Source of the DNA: Gloeothece verrucosa PCC 7822
GTDB taxonomy: Bacteria; Cyanobacteriota; Cyanobacteriia; Cyanobacteriales; Microcystaceae
Assembly: GCF_000147335.1 (NCBI RefSeq)
Contig: NC_014501.1
Coordinates: 1,627,501-1,691,500, forward strand
Direction of reading: 5' to 3'
DNA length: 64,000 bases
The notes beneath the pieces were generated by a model. That model made no database searches. It had not been told where the DNA came from and saw nothing but the letters and a program-made list of their open reading frames with translations. The position numbers were made by a program, and so were the translations under genes. Numbering within the stretch: position 1 is the first letter of the stretch; each line of letters starts with the position of its first letter. Of this stretch, positions 55,080 through 63,951 are shown in pieces.

Positions 55080-57419
55080 ATGAAAAAGATTGGGTATGAG
55101 TTTATTTATCAACACCTCTGGCAACGACGCAGCAACAAAACGCGGCTAGGTTTAATCATCCTCTTATCCCTTTTTATCGGTCGCTTACTGCCCTATTTTG
55201 CCCCCATTCACCCTCAAGATATCCAACAAGAAGACCAAGCCGCCCAATTTAGCGACCGCAACGGTTTACCCCTCGGCACACTCCTCACGCGGGACCAAGA
55301 CCATACCGTAGCTGTGAGTCTAAAAGCGGTTTCTCCTACCTTTATTCAAGCGATTTTAGCCACCGAAGATGGGGACTTCTATCATCATGGGGCCTTAGAC
55401 TTAAAAGCAACCGCCCGTGCTATCGTACAAGCCATTAAAGCAAAACGGGTTGTCAGTGGTGCCTCGACGATTACCATGCAACTCGCCCGTATGTTAGAAC
55501 CCGCTCCCCGTACTTTGACAGCAAAAGGCGCAGAAATCTGGCTTTCTTGGCGCATCAGTGCAGGAATGAACAAAGATGAAATATTAGCCGCCTATATCAA
55601 CCGTTTACCGATGGGGAGCAATATTTATGGTGTAGAAGCCGCTTCTCGGGTGTATTTTGGCATTCCCGCAGCCGAATTAACCCTCGCCCAAGCCAGTCTC
55701 CTAGCGGCTATTCCCAACGATCCCTCTAGACTGAACCCTTACGAAAACTGGCAACCCCTCAAACGTCGACAGCGCTACGTCCTCAATCGTATGGTGCAAG
55801 AGGGTTATATTACCGACGCGCAACGAGATCGCGCCCTAGATGAAGCCATCAGCTTACAACCTCGCCAACAGGGAATTATAGCGGCTCCTCATTTCCTGTT
55901 TTGGGTAGCCAGTCAATTACCTAAACAACATCCTCCCCAAATTCAAACCACCCTAGATCGCCCTTTACAGCAGTTTGTAGAAACCCAAGTAAGGGAAGTG
56001 GTTCGCACCCTCGCCCCTCATAACGTTCAGCAAGCCGCCGCCATCGTCATTGATAATCATAGCGGAGAAATTTTAGCTTATGTGGGTTCGCTGGATTACT
56101 TTAATTCAGCGCAATTTGGGCGCAATGATGGCGTACAGGCATTACGTCAACCGGGATCGACCTTAAAACCTTTTCTCTATCAATTAGCCTTAGAAAAGCG
56201 GCTCATTCGCCCGAATACCGTCTTAGCCGATGTTCCCACTCATTATGCTATTCCGGGAGCCAAACTCTACAGCCCTAGTGATTATAGCGAAACCTTCTAC
56301 GGTCCGGCTCGGGTTCGTATTGCTTTGGCCAATTCTCTCAACGTTCCGGCAGTGCGGGTTTTAGAAAAAGTGGGAGTATCGGTTTTTTTAGAACGCTTGC
56401 ATCAACTCGGTTTTACTCATCTTAACCAGTCTCCCGAATATTATGGTTTAGGATTGACCCTCGGGAGTGGGGAAGTGAGTCTTCTAGAACTCGCCCATGC
56501 TTATCGAATTTTGGCACAACAAGGACAACTCAGAAAAGAGGTGGCCTGCAATGTCTGTACAAAAGTCAGTGCTTCGTCGGCTTTTCCCTCTTCTCCTACA
56601 TGGTCCCTCATTACCGATATATTAAGTGATCGCTATGCCCGTGCAAAGGCTTTTGGGGTAGATTCTGTCCTCAATTTACCCTTTCCGGCAGCCGTAAAAA
56701 CCGGAACCTCTTCCCATTTTCGCGATACTTGGACGGTAGGGTTTACCACTGACTATACAGTCGCCACATGGGTAGGGAATTTTAATGGGGAACCGATGCG
56801 ACAAGTATCAGGCGTTATGGGAGCCGCTCCCCTCTGGAATCGGATTATGCTTCATTTGCATGAAAATCATCCGCCTGCGCCTTTCCCATCACCCCGAGGA
56901 ATGGTAAAACGTCCTGTATGCGCTTTATCGGGATTAAAACCCGGTGCGGCTTGTCCCTTTATAGTACAAGAATACTTTTTACCAGCCGATCTGGCGGATT
57001 ATGAGACTCATCCGGATAGGTTTTATCAGCTTGTCAGAGGGGGAAATTCACCTGCATACCGTCTCAATTTACCCCCTGAATATGATGAGTGGTTGGCAAA
57101 ACAGCAAGATAATAGCACTTATGAGTCTGCGTCTTTACGCATTCTTTTTCCTCGTCAGGGTGATATATTCTTGAGCAACGGGGAAAATCAACGTTTAGCT
57201 TTTAAAGTGGGCGGCAGTTTCGATAAAGCTATAGAATGGCGTTTAAATGGGCAAAAATTAGGGGTAGGAACCGCTTCAAGTTTTTTCTGGCCGGTTCATC
57301 CTGGACAATGGACTCTAGAAGTTAGAAGTGGAGAGAGTGTTAAAAGAGTCAGTTTTGAGGTTCGTTTGGCGAGGATGCGTTCTTATCCGAGGGGGTTTTC
57401 TGTGGCTAAAGAGCGTTAA
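55080..57419 (+). CDS. pbpC: penicillin-binding protein 1C
   Basis: 779 residues. A short cytoplasmic start and one membrane segment (about 23-39) precede the glycosyltransferase 51 domain with EDGDFYHHG (catalytic E96) and STITMQLAR. The transpeptidase domain has S350-T-L-K353, S409-L-N and K530-T-G. The BiPBP_C end (ILFPRQGDIFLSNGEN, about 695-770) is typical of PBP1C. It polymerises and possibly crosslinks peptidoglycan in the periplasm. It is normally the direct neighbour of an A2M gene; here two genes separate them. Confidence 0.95.
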   Translation: MKKIGYEFIYQHLWQRRSNKTRLGLIILLSLFIGRLLPYFAPIHPQDIQQEDQAAQFSDRNGLPLGTLLTRDQDHTVAVSLKAVSPTFIQAILATEDGDFYHHGALDLKATARAIVQAIKAKRVVSGASTITMQLARMLEPAPRTLTAKGAEIWLSWRISAGMNKDEILAAYINRLPMGSNIYGVEAASRVYFGIPAAELTLAQASLLAAIPNDPSRLNPYENWQPLKRRQRYVLNRMVQEGYITDAQRDRALDEAISLQPRQQGIIAAPHFLFWVASQLPKQHPPQIQTTLDRPLQQFVETQVREVVRTLAPHNVQQAAAIVIDNHSGEILAYVGSLDYFNSAQFGRNDGVQALRQPGSTLKPFLYQLALEKRLIRPNTVLADVPTHYAIPGAKLYSPSDYSETFYGPARVRIALANSLNVPAVRVLEKVGVSVFLERLHQLGFTHLNQSPEYYGLGLTLGSGEVSLLELAHAYRILAQQGQLRKEVACNVCTKVSASSAFPSSPTWSLITDILSDRYARAKAFGVDSVLNLPFPAAVKTGTSSHFRDTWTVGFTTDYTVATWVGNFNGEPMRQVSGVMGAAPLWNRIMLHLHENHPPAPFPSPRGMVKRPVCALSGLKPGAACPFIVQEYFLPADLADYETHPDRFYQLVRGGNSPAYRLNLPPEYDEWLAKQQDNSTYESASLRILFPRQGDIFLSNGENQRLAFKVGGSFDKAIEWRLNGQKLGVGTASSFFWPVHPGQWTLEVRSGESVKRVSFEVRLARMRSYPRGFSVAKER

Positions 57420-57583
57420 AGAAGTGATCGGTTAGTACATTAATTGTTTGAATAAAGTCAATTCACTTCTTTTTGAATTTCTAGCCGCTTCTGCCTAAAA
57501 ATAATTGATTGATTTAGCTGTTTAAAGGTTTTATTTTAATAGGGTAAAACAGTTTGAGTTAATTAGCAATAAGTATTTTGTAA

Positions 57584-58360
57584 ATGAAATTTAGAGCATC
57601 TATTTTTGGGATTATTCCTATAGCTGTGCTTTTATTGAATGGAACCTGTACAGCTTCACAGGCGGCTAGTCTTGTAAAATTTAGCATTCTTTATAATACA
57701 GAATTCAAATTTCCTTTGCTGGATGAGGATTTACAGCCGGCTTCTGTAGAAATTTCATCTTTAGTAGACAATTTACCTACTCAATTTCGGGAAGCTTTAC
57801 CAGAAAATTTACCGCCAGTGCTAAGTTCACCGCAAATTTTAGATGTAAGTGTTACAGGTAGTAGTGTTGCTTTAGAGCCGCTATATGGATTGACTAATTT
57901 TACTAGCAAAACTTATGGCTTGCCTTTACCGCCACAGATAGACCCAGAAACGGGAAATGCTAAGCGCCAAGTATCTATTTTTAGGTCGAATCCGGCTGAC
58001 TTAAATCTTAATTTGCCTACGCCAGAATATTCAGATGTTTATTTTGGGGGTGATACTAAGAATAAACTGTTTGGTTTTGCCAATGATCAAGCTATTTTTG
58101 ATTATGTTCAAGGCACAGTTAGCGGCGGTGGTATCATTACGATTGTTGGGGGTGAAGGGATCTTTAAAAATGCTACTGGAAGAATTGAATTTATTCAGCA
58201 AGATCGATTAGGCCCTCCTAATGAACCGGTTAAAGGTCAAGCTAGACTTGATTTCTCTATAGAAGTTCCTCAAGCTGTTCCTGAGCCGAGAACTCAAGTA
58301 ATGCTAATCGGTTTAGGGATTATGGGAGTGGCTCGATTTCTCAAGTCCCGTCTACATTAA
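57584..58360 (+). CDS. PEP-CTERM exported protein
   Basis: 258 residues. A signal peptide (residues 1-28, ending ASQAAS) opens it. The C-terminus has VPEPRTQVMLIGLGIMG followed by ARFLKSR: the PEP motif, a hydrophobic stretch and a basic tail, as needed for sorting by exosortase. The middle is beta-rich without a known catalytic motif (FGGDTKNKLFGFAND, GGGIITIVGGEGIFKNATG). Probably exported to the surface or extracellular matrix. No exosortase in the window. Confidence 0.8.
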   Translation: MKFRASIFGIIPIAVLLLNGTCTASQAASLVKFSILYNTEFKFPLLDEDLQPASVEISSLVDNLPTQFREALPENLPPVLSSPQILDVSVTGSSVALEPLYGLTNFTSKTYGLPLPPQIDPETGNAKRQVSIFRSNPADLNLNLPTPEYSDVYFGGDTKNKLFGFANDQAIFDYVQGTVSGGGIITIVGGEGIFKNATGRIEFIQQDRLGPPNEPVKGQARLDFSIEVPQAVPEPRTQVMLIGLGIMGVARFLKSRLH

Positions 58361-58369
58361 ATTGTGCTT

Positions 58370-59878
58370 CTAAGTGATAGAATCATCGTCGGTTTTCCAA
58401 GGGACTGAAGACTCAGCCGCACGAGGAATTTTCTTAGGTTTGTTGACCTCAGAAAAGGAAATTAATTCTAATTGTTGATGTTTGGGTTCCTCTTTCGGTT
58501 CGGGTTTGTCTTCTCCCCCTCGTCTCCGTTGTGATGTTCGTTCTTCACTGGTATCCTCGGCCACCACTTCATACAAAATCGCTAATTTATCAGGTTGTTT
58601 TCCTTTGCGTAATACTCGTCCTAGTCGTTGTACATATTCTCTTGCTGAACCGGTTCCCGATAAAATAATGGCTACTCTAGCGTCAGGAACATCTACTCCT
58701 TCATTAAGAACATGAGAGGTTACTAAGGTTTTATATTGGCCTTCTCGAAACAGGTTTAAAATTTCATGCCGTTCTTTAACCGGAGTTTGATGGGTAATGG
58801 CAGGAATGAGAAATTCCTGAGAAATACGGTAAACGGTAGCATTATCATTGGTAAAAATTAATAGAGATTCCGGATAATGTTGAGCAATTAACTCCGCTAA
58901 AACTCGTAATTTGCCATCAGTTCCCGAGGCAATTTCTTTAGCTTCTCGGTGCGCTAACATGGCTCGTCTTCCGGCTACTGAACGGGCACTTGCTTGTACA
59001 AATAATTGCCAACCTTCTAAACTTGAGAGAGAAATATTGGACTCTTTAAGAAAATTATTGCGAGTTTTAATAGCTTTTTCATAAGTCTCTCGTTCTTTGG
59101 GAGATAATTTTACTTTAATTTGTACAACTTTATGATCGGCTAAGGCTTGTCCGGATAAATCTTGAGGGGTTTTCCGATAAATCACCGGGCCGATGAGGGT
59201 ATCTAATTCTCGATGAGTACCGTCGGTTCTTTCTGGGGTTGCTGTTAGTCCTAAACGATAAGGCGCTATGGCATCTTCGGCAATGCGACGAAAAAAGTCT
59301 GTGGGTAAATGATGACATTCATCAAAAATGATCAAAGCATAACGATTGCCCAATGTTTCTGAATGAATAGCGGCACTATTATAAGTAGCGATTAAAATCG
59401 GACTACGGTCTTTAGAGCCTCCTCCTAATAATCCCACTTCTAGGTCTGGAAAAGCCGCTTCCATTTGAGCGTACCATTGATGCAGTAAATCTAGAGTAGG
59501 AACGATAATTAGAGTAGTACGCGGTGTGGCTTGCATAGCCAGTTGGGCTAAATAGGTTTTTCCGGATGCTGTGGGAAGAACCACTACCCCTTTTCGGCCG
59601 GCTTTTTTCCAAGCTAATAATGCTTCCTGTTGATGCGGATAGGGTTCCATCTCTACACTGGGAGATAAGTCTAAAGATATAAATTCTTTCGCATCGTCAA
59701 TAAATTCTATCTTGGCGGCTTGTAAAGTTTCTACTAACGGACGATAGTAAATCCCAGGAATGCGAAACTTTTCTACTCGATCATCCCAAGTGGCAAAATC
59801 TAACCATTCTTTTCCTTTTGGAGGAGGATGTAATATTAAAGTTCCTTTATGATATTTAAGGGTGGGAACGCGAACCAT
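58370..59878 (-). CDS. XPB-like DEAD/DEAH superfamily 2 helicase
   Basis: 502 residues. Motif I PTASGKTYLA, motif II IFDECHH, motif III GLTATPERTD and, in the second RecA domain, motif VI EYVQRLGRVLRKG. An N-terminal domain of about 80 residues precedes the helicase core as in archaeal XPB/Ssl2-like proteins. The C-terminal 50 residues are charged and low in complexity. Likely acts on DNA in repair or recombination; target unknown. Its start overlaps the 5' region of the small zinc-finger gene on the other strand. Confidence 0.9.
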   Translation of the reverse strand: MVRVPTLKYHKGTLILHPPPKGKEWLDFATWDDRVEKFRIPGIYYRPLVETLQAAKIEFIDDAKEFISLDLSPSVEMEPYPHQQEALLAWKKAGRKGVVVLPTASGKTYLAQLAMQATPRTTLIIVPTLDLLHQWYAQMEAAFPDLEVGLLGGGSKDRSPILIATYNSAAIHSETLGNRYALIIFDECHHLPTDFFRRIAEDAIAPYRLGLTATPERTDGTHRELDTLIGPVIYRKTPQDLSGQALADHKVVQIKVKLSPKERETYEKAIKTRNNFLKESNISLSSLEGWQLFVQASARSVAGRRAMLAHREAKEIASGTDGKLRVLAELIAQHYPESLLIFTNDNATVYRISQEFLIPAITHQTPVKERHEILNLFREGQYKTLVTSHVLNEGVDVPDARVAIILSGTGSAREYVQRLGRVLRKGKQPDKLAILYEVVAEDTSEERTSQRRRGGEDKPEPKEEPKHQQLELISFSEVNKPKKIPRAAESSVPWKTDDDSIT

Positions 59879-59983
59879 GAGGAAAATCTTAGTAAATGCT
59901 TAATAACTTGTAACAATTGTGACTTTTTTTCTAGTCTAAACCGACTATCTTGTACCAAATCGTTATCATTCAAAAAACTACCT

Positions 59984-60190
59984 ATGTCCAATCCCAACAT
60001 TCAAGTTTGTCCAGTGTGTGGTGTAAAAATAGAAAACGGTGATAAAGTGATTTTTTCAGTGGGGCAGCCAGGAACGAGAGCTAGACTATATGCTAGGGTT
60101 TGTAACTACGTCCAAAAGCCAGAATGTATTAATCAAGATGAATCCGCAATTGGTGTTATTACTACCAACGATTACTATAGACCAATTTAG
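59984..60190 (+). CDS. small zinc-finger-like protein
   Basis: 68 residues from the ATG at 59984; the open frame extends further upstream but overlaps the helicase promoter region. CPVCGVKIENGDKVIFS near the start gives a C-x2-C pair, and C41 and C47 could complete a metal site (VCNYVQKPEC). The pattern suggests a zinc ribbon. No known partner. Probably real, function unknown. Confidence 0.6.
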   Translation: MSNPNIQVCPVCGVKIENGDKVIFSVGQPGTRARLYARVCNYVQKPECINQDESAIGVITTNDYYRPI

Positions 60191-60471
60191 CCACTATTGG
60201 TAAAACATTTATAAAGAGCTAGTAGGGATGGGGTAACCCCGCCCCTAATTTCTTGTTGTCTAGCTACTGACTTATTGTTTAATGGCACTGTAAGTTGAGA
60301 CGCATTTAAATTTTATATTGTCTTTTAGCTTTTGCTTTCTGCCTTCTGTCTTGCCCTAACCTAAAATTAGGAACTCTGACCGCTTGTCTAATCGTCTATT
60401 CAATATTTTTATTTTAAAAGTGGCTTTGCACTATAGTTTACGCTATAGTTTTCATTTTACTTTATTTGGTT

Positions 60472-60530
60472 ATCGTTATTATTAAATTTATATAAAGCTA
60501 GATGATCGTTATTATGAAATTTATGTAAAG
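60472..60530 (+). repeat. two 26-nt direct repeats, 33 nt apart (helix phased)
   Basis: ATCGTTATTATTAAATTTAT-ATAAAG (60472-60497) and ATCGTTATTATGAAATTTAT-GTAAAG (60505-60530) match at 24 of 26 positions. Start-to-start distance 33 bp equals about three helical turns, as expected when one regulator binds the same face twice. Confidence 0.75.
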
Positions 60531-60724
60531 AAACTTGAGCAACATTTTTATGACTAGCCATCAGATCACTGAGAATAAAGAATTCAATGCTATTAATACT
60601 ATATAGAAATTGATGAAAATAAGGTTTGCTAAACGATCAAGCAAAGCTATTGACAATGAGTTTTTGTTCAGCTATATTAATTAATGAATTCTAATAGAAT
60701 TAAAAGTTAACTCGTTCCGTATCC

Positions 60725-60763
60725 AGTGATTTAAATCACTACTAAATGGTGATATATGTCACA
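60725..60763. promoter_or_regulatory. two tandem CRP-like sites
   Basis: Site 1 AGTGATTTAAATCACT (60725-60740) is a perfect 16-bp palindrome of the GTGA-N6-TCAC type. Site 2 GGTGATATATGTCACA (60748-60763) matches TGTGA-N6-TCACA at nine of ten positions. Centres are 23 bp apart. They lie about 310-350 nt upstream of the GDSL gene ATG. Confidence 0.65.
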
Positions 60764-61075
60764 GGGCATTGAATCTCCAGATGGAACAATAAAAACCTAA
60801 GTACCTAACCTATAAATTGTGCTGCCAAGTTTAAATGACTTGTTAAATAACTGGACATCCATAGTTTTTACTCGTTAACAAAGGTTTTATCCCTGAAACG
60901 ATTTCTAGTTCCCTTGCCAAGCAGTTATCTTTAATAAGTGCCTAATTACTGATAAAGAGCCAGAGTTTTGAAAAGCTAAAGCTTGACTAATTAAAGTTGA
61001 TTTTTTTGCTAAAAAAATTTTGGCAAGCTCTCAATTCCCTTCAACAGTTGACAACTAACAGGAAAAAGCCACATT

Positions 61076-62284
61076 ATGCTTGATGTAAACATTAATCAAA
61101 TTATTAGTCTTGGTGATAGTCTTAGCGATAATGGAAACATAATTAATATAACTCAAGGATTACTACCAAATACTCCTTTTTTTGCGCCAGGGCGGTTTTG
61201 TAACGGAAGTAATTGGCTAGATTATGTGGCCAATGAGCTAGGTTTAGAGGTTACTCCGATTACCTCTTTTAATCCTACTCTGGCTAACAATTTGCCTAGC
61301 ATTAACTTTGCTGAGGGGGGTGCTACTTCCGGATGTGACAATATAGGTTCACGAGACGGATATCCGCCCCTACCCGGTTTACAACAACAAGTAGATCAAC
61401 TCACCGGTTTATTCGCGGCTCAAGTAATTAATCCTAATGCTAATGCCTTGTATTCTTTATGGGTTGGGGCCAACGACTATTTAGCTTATCTCGAAAAGGT
61501 CAGCCTAAATCCTACTGATCCTACGCTACTGACTCCTGCCGGGCAGGTACAACAGACAGTGGGAAATATATCAAACACTCTCTCAACTCTAGTTAATCAA
61601 TTCGATGCTCAGAATATTCTGGTATTTAATTTACCTGATTTGAGCCAAACTCCTTTAGGTCACAGCTTTGGCGCTAATGGGGCAGCCGCTTTAGAAAACC
61701 TAACTTTAGCGCATAATCAGGCACTCAATGATCAAATTTATAATTTCAGTTTGGCTTTTCCGGACCGGCATTTTCTGTCTGTGGACGTTTATTCATTATT
61801 TAGTAATATCTCAGATAATCCAGCCGATTTCGGCTTTTGTAATGTAACTGATGCCGCCACGAATACTAATATCTATGATCGTCAATTTGCCTACAATCCC
61901 CAAAACCTGGTTATTAATAGTGACTCGGACAATTATTTATTCTGGGATAGTGCCCATCCAACCACTAAGGGGCATCAAGCTCTAGCTCAGTATGTGGTTG
62001 ATATTTTATCATCAATTTATGGCATCGATTCACCACTTATTGGTAACCTTAATGCCTCTAGTGGTAATTTGCTTGTGTCTAACTCTCCACAGTCCGGACC
62101 CCAATCGATTAACTCAGAAGACTTATCCCTTTCTCAAAGCTCTGTGAACAGTGGTCCGATTGTATTAAATCTTGATGAAACAGGAAAACTCAGTGTTGTA
62201 TCTTCTCAACCCCTTGAGCAATCAGCCAGCGAAATCAATTCTAGCACTTTTGAATTACCTGTTTTGGAATTAACTGCCGCTTAA
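61076..62284 (+). CDS. GDSL/SGNH-type hydrolase
   Basis: 402 residues. Block I is SLGDSLSDNGN with the nucleophile Ser at 15; block II Gly is in FAEGGATSG; block III Asn is in WVGANDYLA; and block V DSAHPTTKGHQ supplies the catalytic Asp-x2-His. So the full SGNH set is present. Substrates of the family are lipids, sugar esters and other esters. The last about 80 residues form a Ser/Asn-rich tail with repeated SQSS-type motifs and no sorting signal visible. No classical N-terminal signal peptide, so location is uncertain; the tail suggests secretion by another route (inference). Confidence 0.88.
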   Translation: MLDVNINQIISLGDSLSDNGNIINITQGLLPNTPFFAPGRFCNGSNWLDYVANELGLEVTPITSFNPTLANNLPSINFAEGGATSGCDNIGSRDGYPPLPGLQQQVDQLTGLFAAQVINPNANALYSLWVGANDYLAYLEKVSLNPTDPTLLTPAGQVQQTVGNISNTLSTLVNQFDAQNILVFNLPDLSQTPLGHSFGANGAAALENLTLAHNQALNDQIYNFSLAFPDRHFLSVDVYSLFSNISDNPADFGFCNVTDAATNTNIYDRQFAYNPQNLVINSDSDNYLFWDSAHPTTKGHQALAQYVVDILSSIYGIDSPLIGNLNASSGNLLVSNSPQSGPQSINSEDLSLSQSSVNSGPIVLNLDETGKLSVVSSQPLEQSASEINSSTFELPVLELTAA

Positions 62285-62560
62285 TTGTGTTTTAATCTTT
62301 AGTTGCTCCCTGGCCAGTGACGGGAGTAGCTCATTCTAGTCTGTACTCCAGTTTTCATCAGTTGAGGCTTTAGCTCAACTTTATAAAGTCTTTAAATTGC
62401 ACTAAAGTCTCATCAGTGCAGAATTTAACTCTTTAATTATTAAGTAGCGCCAAAAATTTTTCGTTGGATCTTTACAAAATCTTTGCATAATTTGCTATGC
62501 TAATAATTAATTCGGGTTCAGTGAGCCGCTGCAACTCGAATCCGTCTCCAGATTTGTTGC

Positions 62561-62588
62561 TCGCCCCTTGAGGGGGCGATAATTTTTT
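62561..62588 (+). terminator. rho-independent terminator
   Basis: TCGCCCC (62561-62567) and GGGGCGA (62573-62579) form a 7-bp GC-rich stem with TTGAG loop, then TAATTTTTT. Best-formed terminator in the window, between the GDSL gene and folK. The rest of 62285-62560 has no gene; a weak CTCCCTGGC...GGGAGT hairpin is near 62306-62329. Confidence 0.8.
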
Positions 62589-62650
62589 GATTATAGTAGA
62601 TCGCAGGTGGCCAAGACCATCGTGATTATACCGGAAACCATAACAAAACA

Positions 62651-63133
62651 ATGACTCAAGCTGCGATCGCTCTGGGAAGTAATTTGGGTGAGTCCCTCTC
62701 CATACTAGAAAACGCTCTCCTAAAACTGACACAAATTCCCAAAATTCAAATAGTATCTCGTTCAAGTTGGTATAAAACGGCTGCGGTAGGCCCTCCACAA
62801 CCTGATTATTTAAACGGATGCGTCATTATTAATCTAGAATTGACTCCTGACGATTTAATCAATAGGCTTTTAGACATTGAACAACAGTTTGGTCGGGTGC
62901 GTCGGGAAAAATGGGGGCCAAGAACTCTAGATTTAGATCTATTGTGGTATGACGATCTGATTATCAATACTCCGAGCTTACAAATCCCTCATCCCAGAAT
63001 GAAGGAAAGAGCCTTTGTTTTGATACCATTAGCAGAGATTGCTCCTGATTGGATCGATCCTCTAAGCGGTAAAGCAATCACAGATTTACTTGCCGCCGTC
63101 GATCGTTCAGGGATTGAACTGATTCATCATTAA
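62651..63133 (+). CDS. folK: HPPK, 6-hydroxymethyl-7,8-dihydropterin pyrophosphokinase
   Basis: 160 residues, the normal length. The start AIALGSNLGES, the VGPPQPDYLNG block and RVRREKWGPRTLDLDLLWYDD with the metal-binding Asp pair, followed by IPHPRMKERAFVLIPLAEIAP, identify FolK. It transfers pyrophosphate from ATP to the pterin in folate biosynthesis. A HIP1 octamer is at its start. The NUDIX gene follows after 9 nt and is probably in one operon; whether that protein acts in folate synthesis is not known. Confidence 0.96.
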   Translation: MTQAAIALGSNLGESLSILENALLKLTQIPKIQIVSRSSWYKTAAVGPPQPDYLNGCVIINLELTPDDLINRLLDIEQQFGRVRREKWGPRTLDLDLLWYDDLIINTPSLQIPHPRMKERAFVLIPLAEIAPDWIDPLSGKAITDLLAAVDRSGIELIHH

Positions 63134-63142
63134 TAAGTATTT

Positions 63143-63694
63143 ATGTCACTTGGACAAGAACCCCCAGAATTGATTGAAAATCGCCTTTTTTATCGTGGTC
63201 GCAAGTTTAATTTTGAAGTCAGTAAACTTCGCTTACCGATGGGCGTTGAAGGATATTGGGAAGTCATCCGTCACCCCGGTGGCGCATTAGCGGTTCCGAT
63301 CACTCCAGAAGGTAAATTAGTATTAGTGCGTCAGTATCGTTTTGCCCTCAAAGGAAGATTGTTAGAGTTTCCGGCTGGTACAATAGAACCAAACGAAGAC
63401 CCCGCCGAAACCATTAAACGAGAGTTGGAAGAAGAAACCGGATATCGCGCTAACAGGTGGCAAACTCTAGGCAAATTTCCTCTAGCACCGGGTTATTCTG
63501 ATGAGTTTATTTATGCTTTCTTGGCGCAAGATTTAGAAAAGTTAGAACAACCCCCCCAACAAGATGATGATGAAGATATTGAAGTAGTGTTAATGTCTTT
63601 TAAAGAGTTTGAGGCCGCCATCATGGCAGGAGAACCCATTGATGCGAAAACCATTACTAGCTTTTTTATGGCTCGTTTATTATTATCTGAATAA
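63143..63694 (+). CDS. NUDIX hydrolase, ADP-ribose pyrophosphatase type
   Basis: 183 residues. The NUDIX box is complete: G-x5-E-x7-RE-L-EE-TG (residues about 80-102, from GTIEPNEDPAET to EETGY). VRQYRFALKGRLLEFPAGTIE before it and FPLAPGYSDEFIYAFLA after it are the marks of the ADP-ribose pyrophosphatase subgroup. Would cleave ADP-ribose or a similar nucleoside diphosphate compound. Downstream of folK by 9 nt, in the same direction. Confidence 0.9.
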   Translation: MSLGQEPPELIENRLFYRGRKFNFEVSKLRLPMGVEGYWEVIRHPGGALAVPITPEGKLVLVRQYRFALKGRLLEFPAGTIEPNEDPAETIKRELEEETGYRANRWQTLGKFPLAPGYSDEFIYAFLAQDLEKLEQPPQQDDDEDIEVVLMSFKEFEAAIMAGEPIDAKTITSFFMARLLLSE

Positions 63695-63714
63695 TTAAAT
63701 TATGACATTAACGT

Positions 63715-63951
63715 TTGTTGGTAGAGGTAGCTGATACAACCGTCAGAGTTGATCGCAAGAAAGCTTTAACCTATGCAGGGGCTAATATTCCTGAATATTG
63801 GATATTAGATATTAATCAGCAACAGGTTTATCAGTTCTGTCAACCTCAAGACAATAAATACCAACAAGAAAGGATTTTATCAGGAGATATTGTGGTTTCT
63901 CTTGTTAGTTTTCCTGAAATAGAAGTGCCAATATCTCGCTTATTTCCTTGA
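63715..63951 (+). pseudogene. Uma2 family C-terminal remnant
   Basis: 78 residues matching only the second half of a Uma2 protein: LVEVADTTVRVDRKKALTYA, IPEYWILDINQQQVYQF and the end PISRLFP. The first about 100 residues, including the family's N-terminal block, are missing. No normal start; the frame opens with TTG. Compare the full-length copy at 54338-54907. A gene decay product. Confidence 0.75.

Larger units (their letters stand above)
60191..61075. promoter_or_regulatory. long regulatory region of the GDSL hydrolase gene
   Basis: 885 nt with no convincing ORF. It contains tandem CTATAGTTT copies (60431-60439 and 60443-60451), two 26-nt direct repeats, two CRP-like palindromes and long AT-rich runs. 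Such density of ordered sites suggests complex transcription control of the following gene. The first 200 nt hold repeat-like strings (TTCTGCCTTCTGTCTTGCC) only. Confidence 0.55.

Noticed and set aside
62500..62580. A tRNA-like T-arm (TTCGAGT on the minus strand)
   Set aside because: No acceptor or anticodon stem can be formed around it; the neighbouring GC hairpin is a terminator.
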